A stretch of DNA of 32,288 bases from Rhodospirillales bacterium RIFCSPLOWO2_02_FULL_58_16 (GTDB taxonomy: Bacteria > Pseudomonadota > Alphaproteobacteria > Rhodospirillales > 2-02-FULL-58-16), in NCBI GenBank assembly GCA_001830425.1, contig MIAA01000002.1, positions 1 to 32,288 on the forward strand. Reading direction: 5' to 3'. Of this stretch, positions 5,975 to 15,155 are shown one piece after another (position 1 is the first letter of the stretch; the number at the start of each line of letters is the position of its first letter). Position numbers and translations under genes: made by a program. The notes under the pieces were generated by a model. The model was not told the DNA's origin and made no database searches. It saw nothing but the letters and a program-made list of their open reading frames with translations.

Positions 5975-7882
5975 CTAAACACAAGTCCGATGGTGGCGGG
6001 AGACGACATCGAGTAAAGTGAAATTCTTCTGAACATAGTTGAGCAGCATGGACAGGCTTTCCTCGATGCTTTGTTTGCCGGTGTCGAGGACCAGGGCGGT
6101 GTCCTCCGGCTCCTCGTAGGGAGCGGAAATGCCGGTAAAATCGGCGATCTGGCCGGCGCGGGCCTTCTTGTACAAGCCCTTGGGGTCGCGTTTCTCGCAG
6201 ATATCCAGGTCGGCCTTGACGTAAACCTCGTGGAAGGCGTCGGGGCGCATGGCGCGGGCGATCTGGCGGTCGGCGCGATAGGGTGAGATGAAGGCGGTGA
6301 TGGCGATGAAACCGGCGTCGGCGAACAGGGAAGCCACGGCGCCGACGCGACGTATGTTCTCGGCGCGGTCCTCATGACTGAACCCCAGGTCCGAGTTGAG
6401 GCCGCTGCGAATGTTGTCGCCGTCCAGCACATAGGCGTTGTAGCCCTTGCGGTTAAGATGGCGTTCCAGTTCCATGGCCAGAGTGCTTTTGCCGGAGCCG
6501 GACAGGCCGGTCAGCCACAGGATGCCGCTGGAATGACCGTTGCCGATCCAGCGCTCCTCAGGCTCCATGCGGTGCTCGACGGAGAAGATGTTGGTTGACT
6601 TGACGTCCCTGGCCTGACTCAGGGATTTGGCCTCGGTGATGATGCCGCCTCCGGCCAGATTATAGCCGTCGGCCAGCACGAAGCGCCCGGCTCGCGGATT
6701 GTCCTTAAACATATCCACCGCCATCAGTCCCCGCGAATGAAGCACCACCTCGGCGACGCCGTTCTTGGCGACGCTTGCGCCCTCGACGGAGGTCAGGGTG
6801 TCGGCGTCGATGATGCGCTCCACCGCCTTGACGCCGACATTATACTCGGAGGCGTTCAGCTTCATGGTGTAGCGGTTGCCGGCTTCCAGCGGTTTGCCGC
6901 CCAGCCAGAATAGGCGGGCCTTGAACTCGTTGGCCTCGACCGGGATGCGCTCGACGTGGCTGGCGACCTGACCGCGCTCGACGAAAATCTGCTCGCTGAG
7001 GGTGATGCCGACCGACTTGCCGGCGACGGCGGCGACGGCGGCGACGGGCGTGCTCCAATCCTCCAGAGAGGCGACGCGCACCGTCTTGCCCGAAGGCGAA
7101 AAGCGGATAACGTCGCCGACGCGCAAAGCGCCGCTCTCGATGCGCCCGGCGATAATGCGCCGCTTGTCGAACTTATAGACATCCTGCACAGGCAGGCGCA
7201 GGGGCAGGTCGGTCGGCTCCACCGGATCGGGGAAGGCGTCAAGAGCCGCCATCACCGAAGGCCCCCGATACCACCCGGTGAGTTCGCTCGACTCCATGAT
7301 GTTGACGCCCTCGCGCCCCGAAACGGGGATCACCGCCGAGGCATTGATGTCGAGCTTGCCGAGATAATCGCCGAGTTCGGCCCTGATTTCGTCGAAACGG
7401 GCCTGATGATAGCCGACAAGGTCCATCTTGTTGATTACCGCCACCACATTGCGGATGCCGAGAAGATGCAACAGCAAACCATGCTGGCGGGTCTGCTGGC
7501 GAACGCCTTCCTCGGCGTCAATGACAAGCACGGCGGCGTCGCTGCCGGCGGCGCCGGTAACCATGTTGCGGATGAATTCCCGGTGGCCGGGAGCGTCGAT
7601 AATGACGTAGTCCCGCGCCTTGGAACTGAACCAGATGCGCGACGTGTCGATGGTGATTCCCTGGTCGCGCTCGGCTTGCAGGGCGTCAAGAAGGAAGGCC
7701 CACTCGAAAGGCATTCCGCGCTTGGCGCAAACGTCCTTGATGGCCTCCATCTTGCCCTCGGGCAACGAGTTGGTGTCATGAAGAAGCCGCCCGACCAGGG
7801 TTGACTTGCCGTGATCGACATGGCCGACGATGACGATCTTGAGAGGCTGCCGTCCCGCCTTCTTTTTGCCCGCCTTCGCCAT
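5975..7882 (-). CDS. cysNC: Bifunctional sulfate adenylyltransferase large subunit / APS kinase
   Basis: A 635-residue fusion. Residues about 15-430 are CysN, an EF-Tu-like GTPase: GHVDHGKSTL (P-loop), DAPGHREFI and NKMDLV, then two beta-barrel domains. GTP hydrolysis drives APS synthesis by CysD. From about residue 450 comes CysC: GLSGSGKSTLAMELE (Walker A), DGDNIRSGLNSDLGF and FISPYRADR, with the phosphorylated Ser present; it makes PAPS from APS and ATP. Both halves look intact and full length. The ATG shares one base with the cysD stop (TAATG). It is last in the operon sir-cysH-cysD-cysNC. Confidence 0.96.
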   Translation of the reverse strand: MAKAGKKKAGRQPLKIVIVGHVDHGKSTLVGRLLHDTNSLPEGKMEAIKDVCAKRGMPFEWAFLLDALQAERDQGITIDTSRIWFSSKARDYVIIDAPGHREFIRNMVTGAAGSDAAVLVIDAEEGVRQQTRQHGLLLHLLGIRNVVAVINKMDLVGYHQARFDEIRAELGDYLGKLDINASAVIPVSGREGVNIMESSELTGWYRGPSVMAALDAFPDPVEPTDLPLRLPVQDVYKFDKRRIIAGRIESGALRVGDVIRFSPSGKTVRVASLEDWSTPVAAVAAVAGKSVGITLSEQIFVERGQVASHVERIPVEANEFKARLFWLGGKPLEAGNRYTMKLNASEYNVGVKAVERIIDADTLTSVEGASVAKNGVAEVVLHSRGLMAVDMFKDNPRAGRFVLADGYNLAGGGIITEAKSLSQARDVKSTNIFSVEHRMEPEERWIGNGHSSGILWLTGLSGSGKSTLAMELERHLNRKGYNAYVLDGDNIRSGLNSDLGFSHEDRAENIRRVGAVASLFADAGFIAITAFISPYRADRQIARAMRPDAFHEVYVKADLDICEKRDPKGLYKKARAGQIADFTGISAPYEEPEDTALVLDTGKQSIEESLSMLLNYVQKNFTLLDVVSRHHRTCV

Positions 7883-8691
7883 TACATGTACCCCTCTACG
7901 CGGAGACGCTCGAAGGCGTCCTCTGATTCCTTGTCCTGGGCGCGACCGGATCTCTCGGAGACTTTGGTGTTCTCCAGCTCCTTGATGATCTCATCGACGG
8001 TGGAGGCGGTGCTGGCCATCGGGGCGGTGCACGGCGCACACCCCAGCGAACGATATCGTTGCCCGTTTTTAGCAAAGTAAAGATCAACCAGGGGAATGCC
8101 CTCGCGCCGGATATAGCGCCAGATGTCGATCTCGGTCCAGGGGAGAAGCGGGTGAATGCGCAGGTGAGCGCCCGGCGGCACGTCGGCGTTGAACTGCTCC
8201 CAGAACTCCGGCGGCTGGTCGCGGACATCCCACTGGGAAAGGATGCCGCGAGGGCTGAATATCCGCTCCTTGGCGCGGGTGCCTTCCTCGTCGCGGCGGA
8301 TGCCGGCGAAGACTCCGGTGAAGCCGTGCTCGGCGATGACCGCCTTGAGGCCTTCCGTCTTGAGCGCCGAGCAGCAGACGACCTTGCCCCGGTCCGGCCC
8401 CATGCCGGCGGCAATAGCCTGATGATTTGAATCAACGATCAGGTTGAGATTCCACTCCTTGGCGTAGCGGTCGCGGAATTCGATCATCTCAGGGATTTTC
8501 TTTTTGGTATCGACGTGAATCAGCGGAAAAGGCACATGGCCGAAAAACGCTTTCCGCGCCAGCCACAGCATGGCGTTGCTGTCCTTGCCGATGGACCATA
8601 GCATGGCGAGGCGCTCGACCTTGTTGAAGGCCTCGCGGAAGATATAGATGCTCTGGCTCTCCAGGGCGTCGAGGTTATCCATGGCGCTCAT
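7882..8691 (-). CDS. cysD: Sulfate adenylyltransferase subunit 2
   Basis: A 269-residue ATP-sulfurylase small subunit of the PP-loop family. The ATP-binding region is WSIGKDSNAMLWLARKAF. Family landmarks are PLIHVDT, FAGIRRDEEGTRAKERIFSPRG, WDVRDQPPEFW and YRSLGCAPCTAPM. With CysN it forms APS and pyrophosphate from sulfate and ATP in the cytoplasm. Length is slightly shorter than enteric CysD. The ATG has AGGA 5 nt upstream. The stop overlaps the cysNC start by one base, giving tight coupling of the heterodimer subunits. Confidence 0.96.
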   Translation of the reverse strand: MSAMDNLDALESQSIYIFREAFNKVERLAMLWSIGKDSNAMLWLARKAFFGHVPFPLIHVDTKKKIPEMIEFRDRYAKEWNLNLIVDSNHQAIAAGMGPDRGKVVCCSALKTEGLKAVIAEHGFTGVFAGIRRDEEGTRAKERIFSPRGILSQWDVRDQPPEFWEQFNADVPPGAHLRIHPLLPWTEIDIWRYIRREGIPLVDLYFAKNGQRYRSLGCAPCTAPMASTASTVDEIIKELENTKVSERSGRAQDKESEDAFERLRVEGYM

Positions 8692-8707
8692 AGGGTTCCT
8701 GTAGCGT

Positions 8708-9439
8708 TCATATCCCCTGTCCGAACCAGGGAGCGTTGTGAATGCCGCATTCGGTTTTTTCCATGTCCGCCCACCGTCCGGCCCTGACCTCCTCGCCCGA
8801 TCCGGTCAAGCGGGTGCATGGCGAACAGCCGACGGAGGTATAACCGGCGGCGGCCAGCGGATGGACGGGGAGGCTACGCTTTTCGTATGCCTCAGCGATG
8901 CGGCCCCGCGACCATCCGGCCAGGGGATTGATTTTGATTCGGTTGTTATTGAACTCAACAATGCGAAGGTCAGCCCTTTCCCCGCCGTGAAAGCGCTTGC
9001 GGCCGGTGATCCAGGCATCGAAGCCGTGAAGGGCCTTCTCCAACGGCAGCACCTTGCGCAGATAGCAGCAGGTTTCGGTATCAGTGCGGTTGAGGGCGCC
9101 GTCGGCGTCATAGTTTTCGATGTCCGCCGGGTCCGGCCTCACCGTTCGCATATCGGTGAGTTTGAACCTCTTGGTAAGGGTGTCCCGATAAGCCAGGGTC
9201 TCCTCGAACAGCATGCCGGTATCGAGGAAAATAACCGGCGTCGAGGGATCGACCTCGGCCACCATATCAAGCAGGACAGCCGCCTCGATGCCGAACGATG
9301 AGGTTACGGCGATTCGCCCCGGGAATTCTTCCTTGATCATGACGCGCAGCAAATCAACCCCGCCGAAGTCGCCGTAGCGCTCGACAAGCCGCTGCTCCAA
9401 TTCAGCGCCGTGGGGCCGTTCCTGCAATGGAGCGTCCAT
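8708..9439 (-). CDS. cysH: Adenylyl-sulfate (APS) reductase, CysH family
   Basis: A 243-residue thioredoxin-dependent reductase. TSSFGIEAAVLLDMV and VIFLDTG are PP-loop features. The cysteine pairs CC (124/125) and CxxC (205/208) bind a [4Fe-4S] cluster; this marks the APS-reducing group, since cluster-free enteric CysH reduces PAPS. The catalytic Cys is in TECGIH (231). It reduces APS to sulfite and AMP. The ATG overlaps the sulfite reductase stop by one base. Cysteine set and length are typical, so substrate preference for APS is likely, though the operon also encodes an APS kinase. Confidence 0.94.
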   Translation of the reverse strand: MDAPLQERPHGAELEQRLVERYGDFGGVDLLRVMIKEEFPGRIAVTSSFGIEAAVLLDMVAEVDPSTPVIFLDTGMLFEETLAYRDTLTKRFKLTDMRTVRPDPADIENYDADGALNRTDTETCCYLRKVLPLEKALHGFDAWITGRKRFHGGERADLRIVEFNNNRIKINPLAGWSRGRIAEAYEKRSLPVHPLAAAGYTSVGCSPCTRLTGSGEEVRAGRWADMEKTECGIHNAPWFGQGI

Positions 9440-11535
9440 CAAATATTGGCTCCCATCGCCGACGAAGGGGCCAAAGAGGCTTCGATAATGATATCGGCGG
9501 CGGCGGCCCAGTCGTCCAGCGCACGGACGAACGCCTCCATGTCGCCGCCTCCGGCGGCCGCAACCTTGGCCTTAAGCGCCGTTTCCAGCGCGGCCATCAA
9601 CGCCTTTTCCCCGCTGAATTGGCTTCTGACTTCCAGAATCAGGCGGGAATCGTCGAAGTCTTCCGTATCAACGCCGAGAACGCTGAGGAGCCGTTGTCCG
9701 GTGGCGAACAGGCTGCGCCGTCCGGCCTCCACGGCTTCTTCCCGATCACCGATGGCAAGGGAGCGCTGAAGGTCTATGCGCCCCACCAGAGACAGGTCGG
9801 ACAGATATTCCCCGACGACCGCTGCGGCGGCGCATTCGCCGACGGCGCTGATCGGCGGAAAGAACGGCTTGTCGGACCCCACGTCGAGCCATAATAACGG
9901 ATCGCTTACATCGTAGCCGCCCTCGGTCACCGGCGCTAAAAGCTTTTCGATGCCCGCCGCGCCGATGCGTTTCGCCCAACGGCGAACGCTTTCTTCCTTG
10001 TTTCGGGTTTCGGCATAGGCGGAAAGCAGGATTTTCAGCGCTTCCTTTATAAGACGCGCCGGCACAGCCGGGCCTTCCATGGCGATGGCGCCGGGAGTAT
10101 CAACCTCTCCCCCCAGGTGAAATTGGTAGTGAGGGGCATTCTTGCCGCCGATCTTCTTGGCCACTCCGTGCAGGCCGATGTCGCCGATATGATGCTGGCC
10201 GCATGAATTGTGGCACCCGGAAATGCGAATGCGCGTCTCGGGGAAACCGGCGAAAGCAGCGCCGGCGGCCAGCAACTCTTCGGCCAAGGCATGGGAATTG
10301 TTGATGCCGATCGGGCATGTGCTGACGCCGGGGCAGGCAACAATATCGCCGAGGCCATGAGGCCGCTCGCCCATATCAAGGCCGAGGGCGCGGACGCCCT
10401 TCATAAACCTGTCGGCATTTTGCCGGGGAATGCCTACGGCGATGATATTCTGCTCACGGGTAAGACGGAACTCGGAAGCGCCGGTCTGCTCCGCGATATC
10501 GGCCAAGGCTTCGAGCCGATCCGATGACAACATGCCGAGCGGCGGACGAATGACGACGGCAACTTTCCCGTCGTGTTGCTCAATCCGGCCGCGCTGCGGC
10601 GGCGGAAATCGGTCATCGGCGGGCGTGCGCCACGCAAGCGCCGGCCATGGCCGCTGAGGCATGCGCCGGGCATGTTCAAATTCATCCAGAAACAGCTTGA
10701 CGAATTCTTCCTCGCCGAATCTTTTTACCAGAAACTTGAGGCGCGAGGCCATCTTGCGGCTACGATTGGAATAGCGGTGGTGCAGGTGAGCCACGGCTTC
10801 CTGAACGGCGGACAATTCCTCCTCCGCGACGAACTCCAGAAGTTCGACGGCGGAACGGGGAACGGAGCCGAGGCCGCCGCCGGCCACCACGCGGAACCCC
10901 GGACGGCCGTCCTTAACGGTGGCGATAAGCCCCAGGTCGTCGATGGAAGTCGCTCCGCAATCCAGTTCGCAGCCCGATATGGAAATCTTTACCTTGCGCG
11001 GCATGTGCTGAACCAGCGGATGGCGCAGCCAGGTAACGGCCAGCCGTTGAGCGACGGCGCCGGCATCGACGCGCTCACGGGGGCAGATGCCGGCCAAGGG
11101 GCAGGCGGTGACATTGCGAAAGGTATTTCCCGACGCCTCACGCGAAGTCAGGCCGGCGCCGTAAAGCTCCTTGAAAAGCTTCGGCAGGGAATCCAGGGCG
11201 ACGAAATAGAACTGCAACCCCTGGCGCGTGGTGATATGAACGTCGGCGCCGCAATGCTCGCGGTTGGCCTTGGCCACGGCGCGCAGCCATTCGACGCGCA
11301 GGCGTCCGCCCGGCGCCTTGACGCGCGCCATGTGCATGCCGTCCTGCTTCTGAGCGTAGATGCCGAAACGCAGACGGAAAGTAACCCACCGATCGGAATT
11401 CCACTTGTGAGTCCGGAAGTTGTTGATCCCGGCGAGAAATTCCTCGTAATCCTCCATGCGCGCCAGCGGCTCGGCTTCGCATTGCGCCATTGACGGGCGT
11501 GCGGCGCGGGCGGTATGCGCGAGGGTCTCCAGCAT
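9439..11535 (-). CDS. cysI: Siroheme nitrite/sulfite reductase with C-terminal extension
   Basis: A 698-residue siroheme and [4Fe-4S] reductase, probably of sulfite given the operon. The first half has NFRTHKWNSDRW, THITTRQG-type, ACPLAGICPRE and ISGCELDCGA segments. The second half has the cluster ligands ACPGVSTCPIGI and SGCHNSCGQHHIGDIGLHG. From about residue 515 a mostly helical region of about 180 residues follows (FFPPISAVGECAAAAVVGEYLSDLSLVG and beyond) that ordinary hemoprotein subunits of about 550 residues lack. No flavoprotein (CysJ) lies nearby, so ferredoxin or another donor is likely. The ATG has AAAGGA 5 nt upstream. It is first in the sulfate operon. Confidence 0.9.
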   Translation of the reverse strand: MLETLAHTARAARPSMAQCEAEPLARMEDYEEFLAGINNFRTHKWNSDRWVTFRLRFGIYAQKQDGMHMARVKAPGGRLRVEWLRAVAKANREHCGADVHITTRQGLQFYFVALDSLPKLFKELYGAGLTSREASGNTFRNVTACPLAGICPRERVDAGAVAQRLAVTWLRHPLVQHMPRKVKISISGCELDCGATSIDDLGLIATVKDGRPGFRVVAGGGLGSVPRSAVELLEFVAEEELSAVQEAVAHLHHRYSNRSRKMASRLKFLVKRFGEEEFVKLFLDEFEHARRMPQRPWPALAWRTPADDRFPPPQRGRIEQHDGKVAVVIRPPLGMLSSDRLEALADIAEQTGASEFRLTREQNIIAVGIPRQNADRFMKGVRALGLDMGERPHGLGDIVACPGVSTCPIGINNSHALAEELLAAGAAFAGFPETRIRISGCHNSCGQHHIGDIGLHGVAKKIGGKNAPHYQFHLGGEVDTPGAIAMEGPAVPARLIKEALKILLSAYAETRNKEESVRRWAKRIGAAGIEKLLAPVTEGGYDVSDPLLWLDVGSDKPFFPPISAVGECAAAAVVGEYLSDLSLVGRIDLQRSLAIGDREEAVEAGRRSLFATGQRLLSVLGVDTEDFDDSRLILEVRSQFSGEKALMAALETALKAKVAAAGGGDMEAFVRALDDWAAAADIIIEASLAPSSAMGANI

Positions 11536-11560
11536 GGCAATCCTTTACAAGAAATTTATG

Positions 11561-11571
11561 TTGTTTAACAA
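11561..11571. promoter_or_regulatory. Short palindrome in the cysI/prk intergenic region
   Basis: TTGTTTAACAA is a perfect inverted repeat with a 1-nt centre, lying between the cysI promoter and its start codon. It could be an operator for a sulfur-responsive regulator of the LysR type, but nothing in the window names that regulator. Confidence 0.25.
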
Positions 11572-11580
11572 ATCAACCCA

Positions 11581-11609
11581 TTTTTATCATGTAGAATGCA
11601 AGGCGTCAA
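11581..11609 (-). promoter_or_regulatory. Predicted sigma70 promoter of the sulfate operon
   Basis: On the minus strand TTGACG (-35, 11604-11609) and TAAAAA (-10, 11581-11586) are separated by exactly 17 bases, and lie 46-74 nt upstream of the cysI ATG. Five of six -35 bases and four of six -10 bases match the consensus. Confidence 0.45.
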
Positions 11610-11680
11610 TAATTTGTTTGCCTTAGCGCAGATCATGATGTGGTCTAATATAGCGTCACGGATTTAGAGAAGGAATCGAG

Positions 11681-12562
11681 TTGTCGGTCAAGCATCCAAT
11701 TATCGCCGTTGTCAGGTCATCGGGCGTCGGCACCACCCAGGTCAGGAACGCTTTCGATCACGTCTTCCGGCGGGAGAACGTCAGCTTCGCCGAGGTCAGC
11801 GGCGAGAGCTTCCACCGCTATGACCGCGCCGCCATGAAGCAGGCGATGGCGGACGCCGCCGCCAAGGGACACCGCAACTTCAGCCACTTCGGCCCCGAGG
11901 CCAATCTGTTCAAGGAACTTGAAACCCTGTTCAGAAACTACGGCGAGACCGGCGCCGGCAAGCGCCGCCATTATCTGCACAGCGCGGAAGACGCGGAAAA
12001 TTATCCCGGCCAAGGACTGAAAGCCGGCGAACTTACCCCATGGGAAGATATCCCGAAAGGCAGCGACCTGCTCCTGTACGAAGGGCTGCACGGCTGCGTG
12101 GTGACGGACGAAGTAAATGTCGCATGTCTGGTTGACTTAAAGATCGGCGTGGCGCCTGTGATCAATCTGGAATGGATTCAGAAGATTCACCGCGACACCA
12201 GTCAACGCGGTTACTCGGAAGAAGCGGTGATAGACGCCATCCTCAGGCGCATGCACGACTACGTCCACTACATCATCCCCCAGTTCGCCCATACCGACGT
12301 CAACATCCAGATGACGCCGGTGGTCGATACCTCGGACCCGGCGATCTCCCGCGACGTCCCCGCCCTGGACGAGTGCGTCGCCGTTATCCGTTTCAGCAAA
12401 CCGGACAAGTGGGATGTCGATTTCCCTTACCTTCTCGACAAGATCAATAATTCCTGGATGTCGCGCCGCAATTCCATTGTTGTCCCCGGCAGCAAGCTGG
12501 GGATGGCGATGGAACTGATCCTGCCCCCCATCGTGCGCTCCCTGCTCAAGGGAAGGAAATAA
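11681..12562 (+). CDS. prk: Phosphoribulokinase family protein with altered active-site residues
   Basis: A 293-residue class I phosphoribulokinase, full length. SFHRYDR, HFGPEANLFKELE, LLLYEGLHGCVV, VDLKIGVAPVINLEWIQKIHRD and SIVVPGSKLGMAMELI are diagnostic. The family makes ribulose 1,5-bisphosphate from ribulose 5-phosphate. Two key positions differ: the P-loop reads VVRSSGVGTT, with Arg12 where Gly is usual, and Glu42 (SGESFHR) replaces the catalytic-base Asp of GDxFHR. Activity may be altered or lost. The start is TTG with AAGGA 6 nt upstream. It diverges from the sulfate operon; no RuBisCO or other Calvin-cycle gene is in the window. Its stop is 2 nt from that of sdhB. Confidence 0.9.
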   Translation: MSVKHPIIAVVRSSGVGTTQVRNAFDHVFRRENVSFAEVSGESFHRYDRAAMKQAMADAAAKGHRNFSHFGPEANLFKELETLFRNYGETGAGKRRHYLHSAEDAENYPGQGLKAGELTPWEDIPKGSDLLLYEGLHGCVVTDEVNVACLVDLKIGVAPVINLEWIQKIHRDTSQRGYSEEAVIDAILRRMHDYVHYIIPQFAHTDVNIQMTPVVDTSDPAISRDVPALDECVAVIRFSKPDKWDVDFPYLLDKINNSWMSRRNSIVVPGSKLGMAMELILPPIVRSLLKGRK

Positions 12563-12575
12563 CGCTATTTCCTTC
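12552..12575. other. Hairpin spanning the convergent prk and sdhB stop codons
   Basis: GAAGGAAATA / TATTTCCTTC is a perfect 10-bp stem with an ACGC loop. Both genes end in codons for Arg-Lys then stop, which builds the palindrome. No T-run follows on either strand, so a terminator role is doubtful, though it might stabilise both 3' ends. Confidence 0.4.
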
Positions 12576-13347
12576 GCATCATCCGCTTTTTCAGTTCGGC
12601 GATGGCGAGAGCCGGGTTCAGGTTCTTGGGGCAGGTGGCGGTGCAGTTCATGATGGTGTGGCAGCGGTAAAGCCTGAACGGGTCTTCGATATTGTCCAGA
12701 CGCTCGCCGGCGAATTCGTCGCGGCTGTCAATGATCCAGCGGTAGGCCTGGAGCAGGGCCGACGGCCCCAGGTAGCCGCGCTCTCCGTTCCACCAATAGC
12801 TCGGGCAACTGGTCGAACAGCAAAAGCACAGCACGCATTCCCACAGGCCGTCCAGTTCATCGCGCTCTTCCGGACTCTGCAACCGCTCGTGGTCGGGAGG
12901 TTCGGGCGACACCGTCCGAATCCACGGCGTGATCGAGGCGTACTGGGCGTAAGGCGTGGACAGGTCGCAGACCAGATCCTTGATCACCGGCAGATGGGGC
13001 AGCGGATAGATGTTGACCTCGCCCTTGATGTCGTTGATGGCCTTGATGCAGGCCAGGGTGTTGAGGCCGTCGATGTTGAAGGCGCACGAACCGCACACCC
13101 CCTCGCGGCAGGAGCGGCGAAAAACAAGCGTGGAATCAATTTCGTTCTTGATCTTGAGCAGGGCGTCCAGGACCATCGGCCCGCAGCCGTCCAGATCAAT
13201 GTCAAAGGAATCCAGGCGAGGATTGCCGCCGCCGTCGGGGTCATAGCGGTAAATATTGAATCGTCTGACCCGTCCAGCCCCTTCCGGGGCGGGATGGGTC
13301 TTGCCTTTGACGACTTTGGAGCCGGCGGGAAGATTGAACTGAACCAT
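12565..13347 (-). CDS. sdhB: Succinate dehydrogenase iron-sulfur subunit
   Basis: A 260-residue SdhB carrying three clusters: [2Fe-2S] ([10 protein letters not shown] and a later Cys in LACIK), [4Fe-4S] ([17 protein letters not shown]) and [3Fe-4S] ([18 protein letters not shown]). It passes electrons from the SdhA flavin to quinone at SdhC/D on the inner face of the membrane. The N-terminal extension before FNIYRYDPD is slightly long, as in alphaproteobacteria and mitochondria. It is last in sdhCDAB, 11 nt after sdhA. Confidence 0.97.
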   Translation of the reverse strand: MVQFNLPAGSKVVKGKTHPAPEGAGRVRRFNIYRYDPDGGGNPRLDSFDIDLDGCGPMVLDALLKIKNEIDSTLVFRRSCREGVCGSCAFNIDGLNTLACIKAINDIKGEVNIYPLPHLPVIKDLVCDLSTPYAQYASITPWIRTVSPEPPDHERLQSPEERDELDGLWECVLCFCCSTSCPSYWWNGERGYLGPSALLQAYRWIIDSRDEFAGERLDNIEDPFRLYRCHTIMNCTATCPKNLNPALAIAELKKRMMRRK

Positions 13348-13358
13348 TGCCGCCGCCC

Positions 13359-15149
13359 CTAGTAAACCCGAGCCTTAGGCTCGATGTAATTAATTTCATT
13401 GGTCAGGGTATAGGTATGCACCGCACGGTAGCCGAGAGTGACGGCGCCGTCTTTGCCGATCCACGCCAGAGTGTGTTTCATCCAGTTCTCATCGTCACGA
13501 AGGGGGTAGTCCTCGTGGGCGTGAGCGCCGCGACTCTCATGACGCGCCTCGCCCGAATGCAGGGTGGCGCGGGCGCAGACCATCAGGTTCTCCAGTTCCA
13601 GCGCTTCGGCCAGGTCAGAGTTCCAGATCATCGAGCGATCAGTGACCTGGAGGTCGGAAAGCTTGGCGCTTGCCTCGTCGATCAAACGGCAGCCCTTGGC
13701 AAGAACATCGGAGGTTCTGAACACGGCGGCGTTGTTCTGCATAATGCGCTGCATTTCAAGCCTGAGTTCGCTGACGCTCACCGTTCCCGATGCGTGGCGC
13801 AGACGATCCAGGCGACCGAGCGCCGCCTCGGCTGAATCCTTGGGCAACGGGCTATGTTGCTTCCCGGCCTTGATCATATTGCCGGCGCGATGCGCGGCGG
13901 CGCGGCCGAAAACGACAATATCAAGCAGCGAGTTGGTGCCGAGCCGGTTGGCGCCGTGCACCGAAACGCAGGCGGCCTCGCCGATGGCCATCAGGCCGGC
14001 GCAGATGGCGTCGGGACGCTTTTCGGAGGGGCGCAATACCTCGCCGAAGATATTGGTGGGAATGCCCCCCATATTGTAGTGAACGGTAGGGAGAACCGGA
14101 ATCGGTTCGCGGGTGACATCGACGCCGGCGAAAATCCTCGCCGACTCGCTGATGCCGGGTAGCCGCTTGGCGAGAATGTCCGCCCCCAGGTGTTCCAGGT
14201 GCAGAAAGATATGGTCCTTGTCGTCGCCGACGCCGCGTCCTTCGCGAATCTCGATGGTCATGGCGCGGCTGACCACGTCGCGTGAGGCCAGGTCTTTGGC
14301 GTTGGGGGCGTAACGCTCCATGAAACGCTCCCCCGCCGAGTTGGTGAGATAGCCGCCCTCGCCGCGTGCGCCCTCGGTGATCAGACAGCCCGAGCCGTAA
14401 ATGCCGGTGGGATGGAACTGCACAAACTCCATGTCCTGCAAGGGCAACCCCGTACGCGCCACCATGGCGTTGCCGTCTCCGGTGCAGGTATGGGCCGAGG
14501 TGCATGAAAAGTACGAACGCCCGTAGCCGCCGGTGGCGAGCACCGTAATATGAGCGCGGAAACGATGGATGGCGCCGTCTTCCAGGTTCCAGGCAATCAC
14601 CCCCCGGCATGAGCCGTCCTCGTCCATGATCAGGTCGATGACGACGTACTCGATGAAAAACTCGGTGTCGTGCTTCAGGCATTGCTGATAGAGGGTGTGG
14701 AGGATGGCGTGGCCGGTGCGGTCGGCGGCGGCGCAGGCGCGCTCGACCGGAGCCTCGCCGAAGTTACGCATATGGCCGCCGAAGGGGCGCTGATAAATCT
14801 TGCCCTGGTCGGAGCGCGAAAACGGCACCCCGTAGTGCTCAAGCTCAAGAACCGCCGGCACGGCGTTGCGGCACAGATACTCGATGGCGTCCTGGTCGCC
14901 GAGCCAGTCGGAGCCTTTAACCGTGTCGTACATATGCCACTTCCAATTGTCCTCGGACATCGACCCCAGCGAAGCGGCGACTCCGCCCTGGGCGGCAACC
15001 GTGTGGCTGCGCGTCGGGAACACTTTGGAAATACAGGCGGTTTTCAACTTCGCGGCGGTCATGCCCAACGCCGCCCTCAGCCCGGCGCCGCCGGCGCCGA
15101 TAACAATAACGTCATATGTGTGATCGGTAATGGCGTAGGCTTTAGACAT
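13359..15149 (-). CDS. sdhA: Succinate dehydrogenase flavoprotein subunit
   Basis: A 596-residue SdhA, standard length. [16 protein letters not shown] is the FAD dinucleotide fold. [10 protein letters not shown] carries the His (49) that binds FAD covalently. [25 protein letters not shown] and [13 protein letters not shown] carry active-site residues, and [19 protein letters not shown] closes the FAD domain. It oxidises succinate to fumarate in the TCA cycle and complex II. It starts 6 nt after the sdhD stop, so it is co-translated with the membrane subunits. Confidence 0.98.
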   Translation of the reverse strand: MSKAYAITDHTYDVIVIGAGGAGLRAALGMTAAKLKTACISKVFPTRSHTVAAQGGVAASLGSMSEDNWKWHMYDTVKGSDWLGDQDAIEYLCRNAVPAVLELEHYGVPFSRSDQGKIYQRPFGGHMRNFGEAPVERACAAADRTGHAILHTLYQQCLKHDTEFFIEYVVIDLIMDEDGSCRGVIAWNLEDGAIHRFRAHITVLATGGYGRSYFSCTSAHTCTGDGNAMVARTGLPLQDMEFVQFHPTGIYGSGCLITEGARGEGGYLTNSAGERFMERYAPNAKDLASRDVVSRAMTIEIREGRGVGDDKDHIFLHLEHLGADILAKRLPGISESARIFAGVDVTREPIPVLPTVHYNMGGIPTNIFGEVLRPSEKRPDAICAGLMAIGEAACVSVHGANRLGTNSLLDIVVFGRAAAHRAGNMIKAGKQHSPLPKDSAEAALGRLDRLRHASGTVSVSELRLEMQRIMQNNAAVFRTSDVLAKGCRLIDEASAKLSDLQVTDRSMIWNSDLAEALELENLMVCARATLHSGEARHESRGAHAHEDYPLRDDENWMKHTLAWIGKDGAVTLGYRAVHTYTLTNEINYIEPKARVY

Positions 15150-15155
15150 ACGGCG

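Noticed and set aside
6956-7804. Long open frame on the plus strand opposite cysNC
   Set aside because: It is antisense to a fully conserved GTPase domain, and its composition is that of a high-GC shadow frame with no known motif.
10573-11493. 306-codon open frame on the plus strand opposite the sulfite reductase
   Set aside because: Antisense to conserved siroheme-reductase sequence; no domain or ribosome site supports it.
12552-12575. Intrinsic terminator for prk and sdhB
   Set aside because: The stem is perfect but A/T-rich at the loop end and has no T-run on either strand, so it is listed only as a hairpin.
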